DNA of 52,150 bases from Symploca sp. SIO2C1 (GCA_010692635.1 JAAHGL010000034.1:1-52150); one strand, 5' to 3'; positions 42,191-50,548 are shown, counted from the first letter of the stretch. Translations and numbers: made by a program. Notes: generated by a model from the letters alone, not told the origin.

Positions 42191-43481
42191 GAGGCTTTCC
42201 TCCTGATGGGGTGAGCCGGAGTACCGTCATCGGGTTGCCGTAGTAGACATACATGAAGGTATAGATGAAGGGTAGCAAGTCTTGTGTAGTTGGTTGCTCT
42301 GGTAAACTCTTAACTACCCTGAACCGTAATTCTCGCAATAGTGCTGCTACTGATAGATTACGCGATCGCAAAGATTCCTCAATCAACTCACGGGCAAACT
42401 TGGCTGCATGGGCATCTCCTACAGCACCAAGGGTGCCAATTACTCCTCGTGCTCCTTTGGCTAAAAATAGCTCAATAAAACCTGCACAATAACCATGAGG
42501 AAGCCAGGAAGGCGCTTCTTGACGCCCTGAATGACAAGCATTGATAAAGACAATACTGCGAGAACCTCTAAAAAGATTGAGGGAACACTGACGTAAAGCC
42601 AATAGTTTTAATTGTTGTTCTTTCTTATCAGATGAACCAAGAGTAATTTCGTGTAGCTTTTTACTAAAAGTACCGTGGGAAGAAATGTAGACAAAACCAC
42701 AACTAGAATCATTCCGCTGTAAATGGGTATGGAAGGCTTTGATATTATGGGTACTGCTACGGTAGATCACTGCTTGTAATTGTTCTAAAATATTTAACTC
42801 TGGTCCGACACCATTTAGTTCTGTATCAAGTACATAAGCAATCGCATTACCACGGCACTCATCTGCTTGAAAATTCAACAGTAAATCTTGATCATCATCA
42901 TCGATAACTTTTCGCCAGCGTACTGTGGTAATCAAAGCTCCTATATATTGATACCGTTGCTTGTAGGGCGAGAGTTCTACCATCTCCCAAGGAATTTCAA
43001 AGTCGGTGTGATCGGCAATCACTAAGCATAACTGTTCACTAAACTTTTGTCTTAGTTCCTTTAACCAGATGCGAATCTCCAGATCTATATGCTTTTTGGA
43101 GAAATAACTTAGAGTATTCCGAATATCTTCGGGAGCCACTCCGTCTCTAACTAAACTCCCTAAGGAAAAATCAGGTGGCTTCTTTGGCTGAGTTTGTCGT
43201 AATGGAGTAACTGCATTACCACCCCACACCGAATACTCATTTCCCCCATCCTGATAAATGTGCAAAATCGCTACCTCTGGCGGTAGCTTCATCGTAATAT
43301 AAAGCTCATTAGGCGGGAGTTTCTTTTCTGTTGCGGTTTCTACATCCTCCGGTATAACTTGTCTAGTTGGTTTAACTGCTGCTTCTGAAGCTTCAAAGGG
43401 TAGCTGTTTGGTTCGACTTAAACCTGTGGGTGAACTTATGGCTCGTTGAGTGATGGAAAGCTTAGATTTCTCTGCCATCAT
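42183..43481 (-). CDS. CHAT-domain caspase-like protease
   Basis: A 432-residue protein whose C-terminal half is a CHAT (caspase HetF-associated with TPRs) peptidase. The catalytic His269 lies in VYISSHGTF and Cys316 in VFINACHSG, so the dyad is complete. EIPWEMVELSP (162-172) is a typical CHAT upstream motif, and GARGVIGTLGAVGDAHAAKF follows. The N-terminal 1-60 is disordered and Ser/Thr/Pro/Lys-rich, followed by a strand-rich segment containing AILHIYQDGGNEYSVWGG. It starts with an ATGA overlap on the vWA gene. It is probably the proteolytic effector of this system; the target is unknown. Confidence 0.88.
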   Translation of the reverse strand: MMAEKSKLSITQRAISSPTGLSRTKQLPFEASEAAVKPTRQVIPEDVETATEKKLPPNELYITMKLPPEVAILHIYQDGGNEYSVWGGNAVTPLRQTQPKKPPDFSLGSLVRDGVAPEDIRNTLSYFSKKHIDLEIRIWLKELRQKFSEQLCLVIADHTDFEIPWEMVELSPYKQRYQYIGALITTVRWRKVIDDDDQDLLLNFQADECRGNAIAYVLDTELNGVGPELNILEQLQAVIYRSSTHNIKAFHTHLQRNDSSCGFVYISSHGTFSKKLHEITLGSSDKKEQQLKLLALRQCSLNLFRGSRSIVFINACHSGRQEAPSWLPHGYCAGFIELFLAKGARGVIGTLGAVGDAHAAKFARELIEESLRSRNLSVAALLRELRFRVVKSLPEQPTTQDLLPFIYTFMYVYYGNPMTVLRLTPSGGKPHA

Positions 43482-45319
43482 GCCACCTCCCCAACCTCAA
43501 GCAGTGGAATCAAAATTACTGCTGCTCCCATTGCTTCAGCTAATTCTAAGGGTAAATCCCCATACTGTTTTGGTTGAGGATTCAGCAGCACTGCCTTCAC
43601 CCCATCCAAGTCACAGATGCGCTTAGCTACCTGCAAACCATCTTCAACTCCTTTTCTGCCCACCGGCGGCAAAACCCTACCTAAGCGACTAGCTTCCAGA
43701 GGCACATTCCCCCGCCCATCACTAATCACTACCAGCACAGCTTGTTGCACAGTACTGCGCCCGTGTTGCATAGCATGGCGTAGAGTCTGCAAGGCTAAAT
43801 CCAATCCATGAGCCAGAGGAGTAGCTTTACCTCTTCCTGCCTCAATCCCCACAGTAATCTGAGGCACTAAAATACTTTGTGCCATGAGTTTCTGAGCCCT
43901 TAACTCATGGCGTGCATCCACTGCTCCCACCTGAATCAAACAAATACTAGCTCGTTCGATATATGCCCAACTCAGATAGGGTAATAACTCCTCTTGCCAA
44001 TTACAATCCCGTAGACAAGTGTGATCTAAAATCAGCATCAGCATTTGTTCGGCTACAGGTGCTCGGCGATAGCAATGTAAATCTGTTGGAGACAGCAGCA
44101 GTCGATTACTATTAGTAGTTGAGCCTTGGCGAATCGGCTGAAATTTAGCGGCTTCTAGTAATGTCCTCACTAAGGCTAAATCCTGGAAATTGGCTACCTT
44201 CTCCACTCCAATAATGGCACCACGAGCAGCAGCCTTAAATCGGAAGCGACGGCTAGGCAACCGTAAGGAAGCAGCTTCTCGCTCAACCGATGCTTGATCT
44301 TCAGGATAAGGATTGGTGGGAACAGTGAATTGTATAGTTGGCTGTGGCTCAGGTTCATCGGATTGATACACTGGTTCCCTGACTATTACTGATTCAGGCT
44401 GAGTTAATTTTGGTTTTTCTTCCTGAGGTTGAGACTGTTTAGGCTGTGGAATTGGCTCAGAACTCACATCTGATAAATCCTCTGTCTGCTGTGGCTGAGC
44501 AAAGGGTTTCAACCCAATCATGCGAGCCGCCGCATCAACCTGTCGCACCGTCATCTCCCCAGCACCTTTCCACCGGGTATACGCTAGAGCCAATCGTGCT
44601 AAGGCAATCTCCCGACGAGGACTGTACACTTCCAGAGTCGTCGTATAATCCAGTATCCGGGCTGTAGCTTCTGGTGTAATTTTAGGATAGATTTGAAGAG
44701 CGTTTTTCAAGCGATCGCAAATTTCCGTTGGTAGCGGTTCCGGCTTCGCTGCTTTTCCTAACTCCCCCTCGTCAATCCAGGCCAGAATTGCTGCTGCTCG
44801 GTCTACAGTTGTAGTAACCTTGCCACTCAATCTTAGGGCAAAGCGGTCTAACAAGTGAGGAGAAACCATCCCCACCTCACTACTAGCACAGCCTGCTATC
44901 CAACAGCAATTAGGTTGCCAAGAATCCTGCTGCCCATGACGCTCCAGATGGGCTACATCTGCCCCCATTAGTACCACACAAGCCCTTGTTGCGGCTAAAC
45001 TCAGCTTTGTCAAATCCGGAATTACGACTAACCTTAATGCCGAGTCTTTTTGTCCCCCGGTTAGTAAACCCGGTTTCCAGCTAAAAGGCTCTCCTCCTGA
45101 TTCACCACCTAGCCCTAAACTGCCCCACAAGTCATCCTCAGTTTCAAAAGTTCCTAACGTTACCGAGACAATAGGATATCCAGTAACCACCTCCAACATC
45201 TGAGCAGTAGTTTGAGCCACCAGTCGTACTGTCCCAGGAGAGGCATCAAACATTAGAATAGTTCGTAGGCTCGGACTAATAGCAGCACAAGCTAGTGCCG
45301 CTGCGCGGAATTCTTGCAT
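43478..45319 (-). CDS. ChlD-like protein: degenerate AAA domain plus vWA domain
   Basis: A 613-residue protein with the plan of magnesium-chelatase subunit D. Residues 1-290 are an AAA+ domain that has lost the P-loop (FDASPGTV, 24-31, no GK[ST]) and the Walker B acid (VIPDLTKL) but keeps SPHLLDRFALRLSG. Residues about 290-380 are a Pro/Gln/Glu-rich linker. Residues about 425-613 form a von Willebrand A domain with an atypical MIDAS (LILDHTCLRDC in place of DxSxS), then KATPLAHGLDLAL and VLVVISDGRGN. It should partner with the active AAA+ protein encoded upstream. It overlaps CHAT by four bases. It is unlikely to be a true chelatase here, given the neighbours. Confidence 0.85.
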   Translation of the reverse strand: MQEFRAAALACAAISPSLRTILMFDASPGTVRLVAQTTAQMLEVVTGYPIVSVTLGTFETEDDLWGSLGLGGESGGEPFSWKPGLLTGGQKDSALRLVVIPDLTKLSLAATRACVVLMGADVAHLERHGQQDSWQPNCCWIAGCASSEVGMVSPHLLDRFALRLSGKVTTTVDRAAAILAWIDEGELGKAAKPEPLPTEICDRLKNALQIYPKITPEATARILDYTTTLEVYSPRREIALARLALAYTRWKGAGEMTVRQVDAAARMIGLKPFAQPQQTEDLSDVSSEPIPQPKQSQPQEEKPKLTQPESVIVREPVYQSDEPEPQPTIQFTVPTNPYPEDQASVEREAASLRLPSRRFRFKAAARGAIIGVEKVANFQDLALVRTLLEAAKFQPIRQGSTTNSNRLLLSPTDLHCYRRAPVAEQMLMLILDHTCLRDCNWQEELLPYLSWAYIERASICLIQVGAVDARHELRAQKLMAQSILVPQITVGIEAGRGKATPLAHGLDLALQTLRHAMQHGRSTVQQAVLVVISDGRGNVPLEASRLGRVLPPVGRKGVEDGLQVAKRICDLDGVKAVLLNPQPKQYGDLPLELAEAMGAAVILIPLLEVGEVA

Positions 45320-45455
45320 TCAAAATTCAAAATTCTTATAGAGTAAGGGTTCTATGCTGCACTAGTGGAAGAATTAAGGGAGACGCGGAGACAAGGTGAG
45401 AAAGTTGATCCATTTTTCTTTCTTGCCTTTGTGTCCTCTGTGTCTCTGTGGTTAA
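45320..45455. repeat. MITE relic between DUF29 and the vWA gene
   Basis: Read on the minus strand, CTAGTGCAGC (45357-45366) and CCTTACTCTATAAG, then AATT repeats, match the left half of the 111-bp element at 2836 and 3252. The relic touches the vWA start codon, leaving no clear ribosome site. The rest (45367-45455) holds GAGACGCGGAGACAAGG-type low-complexity sequence. Confidence 0.55.
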
Positions 45456-45893
45456 TTACTCAACACCTAACAAATCCTCCAAGGTATAAGGACAGATTTC
45501 TGGAAAGACTATCTTATATCCTGTCTTTTGTTTCACATATTTTAGAGCTTTTTCATAAACTTTTGCTTGATTTTCCTCTAGATGATTGCGTAAGTTTTGG
45601 GTTAGGTCTTCATTAAGTTGGGTTCTAAAACTCATAATTTCTGCTTGCCAATGATTGGCATTATATTCATATTCAGCAGTCCAATATTGCAGAAGAAGCA
45701 AATGCCTGATAATCTGTTCAAGGAACCGTTCAACAGTTTTTTGGTCTCGCCGAATCAACTCTTCCAATTCCTCAATTAAATGTTCCTTATCTAACTCATT
45801 AAATCGGTTTTCTTTTAAGAGGTTTATTGTTGTGGCTAACCATTGTTCATATTCAATCTCATAAAGTGATGTTAAGTTACTTATAATTGTCAT
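45456..45893 (-). CDS. DUF29 family protein
   Basis: A 145-residue DUF29 protein, a family abundant in cyanobacteria without known function. Characteristic blocks are LYEIEYEQWLATTINLLKENRFNELD, HLIEELEEL, the helix RRDQKTVERFLEQIIRHLLLLQYW, and a C-terminal FPEICPYTLEDLL. I start at the ATG at 45893 (AGAGAAAG upstream); the longer frame begins inside a heptamer repeat. It separates the vWA gene from the AAA gene, where the other operon genes overlap, and has repeat DNA on both sides. It therefore seems inserted rather than a core component. Confidence 0.82.
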   Translation of the reverse strand: MTIISNLTSLYEIEYEQWLATTINLLKENRFNELDKEHLIEELEELIRRDQKTVERFLEQIIRHLLLLQYWTAEYEYNANHWQAEIMSFRTQLNEDLTQNLRNHLEENQAKVYEKALKYVKQKTGYKIVFPEICPYTLEDLLGVE

Positions 45894-45931
45894 TTTTGCT
45901 TTCTCTACATATTCTAAAATTGGCTTCAACA

Positions 45932-45958
45932 ATTATCAATTATCAATTATCAATTATC
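45932..45958. repeat. ATTATCA heptamer repeat at the end of the AAA gene
   Basis: Three to four ATTATCA units. The AAA gene reads into them, and its last codons and stop (SDN-stop) come from this repeat. Confidence 0.7.
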
Positions 45959-46903
45959 ACTCAAAATCTCCCTCACCCGCTCCTCATCTTCATCACTCCA
46001 AGACATCTGCTTGTTCTGGAGAACTTCAGGGCGACGATGCTGAAGTGCCAATCGAGCTACTGCTGCTACATGGTGGTTGGTTACCTGTTTCTTACCCTCG
46101 CGTGCTGCATAGGCACGAGCCGCTAAGGCAATAATGTAATCCCCTCGATTCCCTTCCGCCTCAAAATCTACTGCCAACCTCACGCAGTTTTTGGTAACAG
46201 GTTTGGGTAGCTTAACAGTATAAAAATTCTTCTTTGCTTCGTTTAGTAATTCCCTACACTTACGATCTTCTTCTAAGGCTTCCTCAATATAAGGAGAGGA
46301 TTCACCGTTTTTAAGCTGAGATAGTGCTTCATCAAACTTTAAAACAGTTTCCAAAATCTTGGTGCGTTTATCTTCATCCGTTTCAGTCGTTACATTTACC
46401 ATTAAACCAAAGCGATCGAGCAATTGGGGTCTTAATCCTCCTTCTTCTGGGTTCATCGTACCCACCAGGGTAAAAGAAACAGGCTTTTGCTCACTTTGCC
46501 CTTCCCGTTGTACCACTAGCACCCCAGTGGAAGTCACATCCAAAATGATATTGACGATATGGTCATCCAATAGGTTAACCTCATCAACATAAAGTAAGCT
46601 ACCATTAGCTTCTGCCAACAATCCTGGTTGGGGAACAGGCTTACTCTTCATCAACTCATCAATCCGCCAGCCTCCCACCACTCGATCTTCCGTCGCATTA
46701 ATCGGCAGAGTAACTGGGAGACTACCTGACATCATTTGAGCAAAAGCTCGCACAGCAGTAGACTTACCAGTTCCCCGGTGTCCACTGAGCAATATGCCAC
46801 CAAGACGCGGCGCAATATAAGCCAGCTCCAGCGCCAACTTAATCTGCTCCTGACCGACAATCAGCGTATAGGGTAAGATTTGAATTGCAGATTTTCCAGT
46901 CAC
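45950..46903 (-). CDS. ChlI/MoxR-like AAA+ ATPase
   Basis: A 317-residue AAA+ ATPase of the magnesium-chelatase I / MoxR clade. Walker A is GHRGTGKST (41-49), Walker B SLLYVDEVNLLDDHIVN (about 104-120), the sensor-1 region VGTMNPEEGGLRPQLLDRFG, and a C-terminal helical lid ending YAAREGKKQVTNHHVAAVARLALQHR. The motor is complete. It pairs with the P-loop-less ChlD-like protein downstream, as I and D subunits do in chelatases. Its start overlaps the preceding gene's stop by one base, and its end runs into heptamer repeats. In this setting it is probably a remodelling or switch ATPase. Confidence 0.88.
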   Translation of the reverse strand: MTGKSAIQILPYTLIVGQEQIKLALELAYIAPRLGGILLSGHRGTGKSTAVRAFAQMMSGSLPVTLPINATEDRVVGGWRIDELMKSKPVPQPGLLAEANGSLLYVDEVNLLDDHIVNIILDVTSTGVLVVQREGQSEQKPVSFTLVGTMNPEEGGLRPQLLDRFGLMVNVTTETDEDKRTKILETVLKFDEALSQLKNGESSPYIEEALEEDRKCRELLNEAKKNFYTVKLPKPVTKNCVRLAVDFEAEGNRGDYIIALAARAYAAREGKKQVTNHHVAAVARLALQHRRPEVLQNKQMSWSDEDEERVREILSDN

Positions 46904-47274
46904 TACGGTTGCTTAGGCTTTTCCTTGAGTGTCCATTTCATTGTGACCTGCATCTGTGCCTCTCCACCAAATTTGGTGAGTACGGCACCAACCTCAGAAT
47001 TGAGCTTGATAGCTAATTGCACTTCAAATTCGTTAGGTTTGACAGTATCGTGCATTTGGTTGACGCTGCGTACCGACTCTACTGCACATTTACGAGACAG
47101 AGCCAAACCATCTCCAAAAAGATTACTCACAGCCTTGAGAGACTTTTTGCCAAGGCTTTCTCGTACATCCTGATAGGGATTATCCGAGTCTGAAACTTCA
47201 GGTATTTCATCTACCTCAATGTAGATATCGACCTGTTCGCTGTCAACTTCGCTGGTACTTTTGATAATTGGCAC
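46903..47274 (-). CDS. Trypco1 / CU044_2847-like small protein
   Basis: A 123-residue protein matching my recollection of the CU044_2847 (trypsin-co-occurring domain 1) family: MPIIKSTSEVDSEQVDIYIE, then VDEIPEVSDSDN, GDGLALSRKCAVESVRSVNQM, and KPNEFEVQLAIKLNSEVGAVL then KFGGEAQMQVTMKWTLKEK. Such proteins occur beside trypsin-like, CHAT or NACHT genes in bacterial conflict loci, and are proposed as sensors or substrates of the protease effector. It is the first gene of the operon and overlaps the AAA gene by one base, so it sets the promoter position. No trypsin-like gene is nearby. Confidence 0.75.
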   Translation of the reverse strand: MPIIKSTSEVDSEQVDIYIEVDEIPEVSDSDNPYQDVRESLGKKSLKAVSNLFGDGLALSRKCAVESVRSVNQMHDTVKPNEFEVQLAIKLNSEVGAVLTKFGGEAQMQVTMKWTLKEKPKQP

Positions 47275-47791
47275 AGATAGCTCTCCACTTAAGAGTTAAC
47301 TATTTTTTTGAGAAAATTTATTTTACTTCTTGAGTAAGATGCGGAAATCTCCTAACTATACTCAGTGTAGCTAATAGAACTAAAGACGCCAAACCTGCTG
47401 CGATCGCGAACCTGTCGATGAACCATGGCTGTGACTTGTTTGCGATCGCTAAACCTTTTCCATCCTAATCAGAAGATATAATACCAAGCCGCTCTCAAAA
47501 TTGGAGTTTAGACTATTAATAGTAGGACTATTTGGTGCAATGATTACTGCACTACTCCCAGAGGGCTGAGATAAGCTTAGACGCATTCACCTTGCATGTT
47601 TCGGACAGGCAAGATGCCTGTTCCACAAGAAGCTACCGAGTTCTAAACTCAGTACTCAGGACTACTGGGGGAACCTGCGTATATAATTTTGAATGACGCT
47701 TCTTTGGGAGCAAATTAAGCTCCGACAAAAGCGTCTATCTAGTGTAGAGTTCTATGTTAGTTGTCCTTAGTTGATATGTGGTAGGCTGACC
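47275..47791. promoter_or_regulatory. Divergent region between the conflict operon and nblS
   Basis: 517 bases holding promoters for both. It contains two HIP1 sites, an ACTATTAATAGT palindrome (about 47512-47523), and a GGACAGGCAAGATGCCTGTTCC hairpin repeat (47603-47624). An imperfect 17-bp stem (GACGCTT...GGAGC and GCTCC...AAAGCGTC, 47695-47735) lies in the probable nblS leader. Confidence 0.45.
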
Positions 47792-49774
47792 TTGCTAGCT
47801 GTGCTAAAAACTCTTCGGGAAGTAATTGCGCATTGGTGGTCTGAGTTTACGCTCCAGACCAAATTGATGGCAGCGGCAACGCTAGTCGTCTCTTTAATTA
47901 TGAGCGGCTTGACGTTCTGGGCAGTGAATACGATTCAACAGGACGCAAGACTAAATGATACCCGCTTTGGTAGTGACCTGGGTCTGTTACTAGCCACCAA
48001 TGTAGCCCCTCAAATTGCAGAAAACAATCTAACGGAAGTCGCTCGCTTTTCCCACCGCTTCTATAGCAGTACTTCTAGTGTGCGTTACATGCTCTACGCT
48101 GATGAGGATGGTCAAATCTTTTATGGGATTCCTTTCTCTGAATCTGAGGTACAGAATTCCTTAACCATTCAGCGTCGCATTGAGTTACCGGATAATTACG
48201 CCGAAAACTCTGATTTGCCAATGGTGCGGCAGCATCTGACTCCTGATGGAGAAGTGACTGATGTCTTTGTGCCCCTAACCCATGAAGACAATTACTTAGG
48301 GGTATTAGCTATTGGCATCAACCCTAATCCGACAGTAGTTGCTTCCTCGAATTTAACAAGAGATGTCACCATTTCTGTCTTTATCTCGATTTGGGTAATG
48401 ATGATTTTGAGTGGAGTGCTTAATGCCTTAACCATCACCAAGCCAATTAAAGAACTGTTAGTAGGGGTTAAAAATATTGCTGCTAAGAATTTCAAGCAGC
48501 GGATTGATCTACCTTTAGGAGGAGAACTAGGGGAACTTATTGTTAGTTTCAATGAAATGGCAGAGCGCTTAGAGCGCTATGAGGAGCAAAATATTGAGGA
48601 ACTAACTGCTGAAAAAGCCAAACTAGAGACTCTAGTTTCCACAATTGCTGATGGTGCTGTGCTGATTGATACCAATTTGCAGGTGGTGCTAGTCAACCCA
48701 GCAGCGCGACGTTTTTTTAGTTGGGAAGAAAACCTTGATTTGGTGGGAGAAAATGTCCTGCACCACCTACCTACATCTGTTACTAGGGAATTAACACGTC
48801 CCCTATATCAAATCGCAGAAGGCGATACATCAAACAACAAAAATCAGGAATATCGTGAAGGAGGAGAGTTCCGTATTACTCTCACAGAGCCGACAGCTCG
48901 TACCGTCCGAATTCTCTTAACCAGGGTACTTGATCAATACCGTGAGAGCGTCAAGGGAATTGCTATGACAGTGCAGGATGTTACCCGTGAAGCGGAGCTC
49001 AACCAGGCGAAGAGCAATTTTATCAGTAATGTCTCTCATGAACTAAGGACGCCTCTATTTAATATCAAATCTTTTATTGAAACTCTCCACGAATACGGTG
49101 ATGATTTAAGTGAAACCCAGCGTCGGGAGTTTCTGGAAACTGCTAATCGTGAAACTGACAGATTAACCCGCCTCGTTAATGATGTTCTAGATTTATCACG
49201 ACTGGAGTCTTGTCGGATTTATCACTTTGAACCAGTAGATCTAGCTCAACCAATAGATCAAACTCTACGCACTTATCAGTTAAATGCTAAAGATAAAGGG
49301 ATTGAACTAGGAAAGGATATTACCCCCAATTTGCTCCCTGTTTTAGGTCATTATGATCTGTTACTCCAAGTATTTGACAACTTGGTTGGCAACGCACTGA
49401 AATTCACCGAACCAGGTGGACGAGTGATTATTCGTGCATATCAACTAGATAATGAATTCAACCACCAAGATGTAAAAGAGAGAGTGCGGGTTGAAATCTC
49501 TGATACAGGAATAGGAATCGATGTAGAAGATCAAGAGGCAATTTTTGAGAGATTTTCCCGCGTAGAAAATAGAGTTCATACCCTCGAAGGAACTGGGTTA
49601 GGTCTTTCAATTGTCAAAAATATTATCGAGAGACATCATTCTCGGGTACATTTAGTCAGTGAGGTTGGCGTCGGCACTACTTTCTGGTTTGATGTAGAGG
49701 TGTCTGAGGAAGAAGACCAATTGGTAGAACCGCTGCCATCATTGGACACTGAAGTAATAGCAAATCCCGGTTAG
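47792..49774 (+). CDS. nblS: Sensor histidine kinase NblS (Hik33/DspA)
   Basis: A 660-residue membrane kinase that responds to high light, nutrient, cold and osmotic stress and signals to RpaB-type regulators. The N-terminus EFTLQTKLMAAATLVVSLIM, then SGLTFWAVNTIQQDARLND, is diagnostic. The layout is TM1 (about 20-45), a periplasmic loop to about 190, TM2 (about 190-212), HAMP, PAS (from about 280), HisKA with FISNVSHELRTP (phospho-His near 415), and a catalytic domain with DNLVGNALKF, DTGIGI and GTGLGLSIV. The frame opens at a TTG at 47771; the TTG at 47792 (MLAVLKTLRE) or the GTG at 47801 match the family N-terminus better. It is divergent from the conflict operon. Confidence 0.93.
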   Translation: MLAVLKTLREVIAHWWSEFTLQTKLMAAATLVVSLIMSGLTFWAVNTIQQDARLNDTRFGSDLGLLLATNVAPQIAENNLTEVARFSHRFYSSTSSVRYMLYADEDGQIFYGIPFSESEVQNSLTIQRRIELPDNYAENSDLPMVRQHLTPDGEVTDVFVPLTHEDNYLGVLAIGINPNPTVVASSNLTRDVTISVFISIWVMMILSGVLNALTITKPIKELLVGVKNIAAKNFKQRIDLPLGGELGELIVSFNEMAERLERYEEQNIEELTAEKAKLETLVSTIADGAVLIDTNLQVVLVNPAARRFFSWEENLDLVGENVLHHLPTSVTRELTRPLYQIAEGDTSNNKNQEYREGGEFRITLTEPTARTVRILLTRVLDQYRESVKGIAMTVQDVTREAELNQAKSNFISNVSHELRTPLFNIKSFIETLHEYGDDLSETQRREFLETANRETDRLTRLVNDVLDLSRLESCRIYHFEPVDLAQPIDQTLRTYQLNAKDKGIELGKDITPNLLPVLGHYDLLLQVFDNLVGNALKFTEPGGRVIIRAYQLDNEFNHQDVKERVRVEISDTGIGIDVEDQEAIFERFSRVENRVHTLEGTGLGLSIVKNIIERHHSRVHLVSEVGVGTTFWFDVEVSEEEDQLVEPLPSLDTEVIANPG

Positions 49775-49793
49775 GGCTGAGGGAGATTTTTAA

Positions 49794-49888
49794 GTAATGA
49801 GTAATGAGTAATGAGTAATGAGTAATGAGTAATGAGTAATGAGTAATGAGTAATGAGTAATGAGTAATGAGTAATAAGTAATGAGTAA
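49794..49888. repeat. TAATGAG heptamer tandem repeat
   Basis: About 13 head-to-tail TAATGAG units with one TAATAAG variant, followed by CAAACAA units up to 49915. Short tandemly repeated heptamers of this kind are a known feature of filamentous cyanobacteria. They lie between two convergent gene ends. Confidence 0.92.
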
Positions 49889-49919
49889 ATAACAAACAAC
49901 AAACAACAAACAACAATTT

Positions 49920-50294
49920 TTAATTAGATGTTGCTACGAAAGCGAGCAAAAGACTTATAGCTACTAATACTAGTAAACCGAGCAAAACAGAGTTTCTTTG
50001 ACACCAAAGCTTGATTGATTGAATTAAGCTGTAACGAGGAGTATAAATCTGCTGGGGTTCCAACTGCGATCGCGAAATATCATCGTAAAGAGTACATTCC
50101 TTGGCATGGGGACGTTGGGGAAAGTTACAGGTATCATCAGTATGATAGGTACAACTGTCGCACAAATACTCATCTCCAATTGCCCGGTGCAACGTAATAC
50201 CCGGATGACCATAAGCTTTAAAAGTCATACCACAATGAGGACAAGCGATCGCATTGTTATTGATGGATTGATGACAGCGGGGACAATTTGGCAT
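49920..50294 (-). CDS. Zinc-ribbon membrane protein, 124 aa
   Basis: A small protein with two zinc-binding motifs: CPRCHQSINNNAIACPHCG (4-22, a four-cysteine zinc ribbon) and a second Cys cluster YLCDSCTYHTDDTCNF (about 43-58) followed by HAKECTLY. After a linker, a single C-terminal transmembrane helix (LLGLLVLVAISLLLAFVA, about 104-121) anchors it. The topology puts the ribbons in the cytoplasm. The function is unknown; a double-ribbon plus tail-anchor plan suggests a scaffold or regulator. It starts at an ATG bordering a GAATTTA heptamer repeat and ends next to the TAATGAG repeat. Confidence 0.75.
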   Translation of the reverse strand: MPNCPRCHQSINNNAIACPHCGMTFKAYGHPGITLHRAIGDEYLCDSCTYHTDDTCNFPQRPHAKECTLYDDISRSQLEPQQIYTPRYSLIQSIKLWCQRNSVLLGLLVLVAISLLLAFVATSN

Positions 50295-50446
50295 AAGGCA
50301 GAATTTAGAATTTAGAATTTAGAATTTAGAATGCAGAATTTAGAATTGAGAAAAAAATGGCTCTGATAGATATAAGTGTAGCTATTAGCTAGGGGTTTCA
50401 ACCCCTGGTGGGTTATCGAGAATGGTGCAAGATCTCAGCCCACCCC
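50295..50446. repeat. GAATTTA heptamers and low-complexity spacer
   Basis: Five or six GAATTTA units (50304-50345), then a GGGGTTTCAACCCC hairpin (about 50393-50407). No gene. The heptamer recurs in inverted sense at 2896-2935 and 50890-50920. Confidence 0.7.
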
Positions 50447-50548
50447 CAATACTGCTCGGTTAAGAGAAATTATCGGTTAAAAAGCTGGGGGAGCTGAGGG
50501 AGCTGAGGAGCTGGGGAAGAGGGATTAGGGCTTATCCGAGCAGTATTG
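50447..50548. repeat. 102-bp MITE-like element with probable 8-bp target duplication
   Basis: Terminal inverted repeats CAATACTGCTCGG and CCGAGCAGTATTG, extending with one mismatch to TAAG/CTTA. The interior has GGGAGCTGA repeats. CCCACCCC occurs immediately left (50439-50446) and two bases beyond the right end (50551-50558), consistent with a target duplication if the element ends in AA. Confidence 0.6.

Noticed and set aside
45365-45616. 83-aa plus-strand frame opposite DUF29
   Set aside because: Antisense to a well-recognised DUF29 gene and starts in low-complexity repeat DNA.
43478-46903. Magnesium chelatase subunits D and I of chlorophyll synthesis
   Set aside because: The neighbours are CHAT, NACHT and Trypco1 genes, the vWA MIDAS is atypical and the AAA part is heavily degenerate; a conflict-system role fits better, though phylogeny would decide.
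49794-49915. Possible CRISPR array in the heptamer tract
   Set aside because: Units are 7 bp with no unique spacers; this is a simple tandem repeat.
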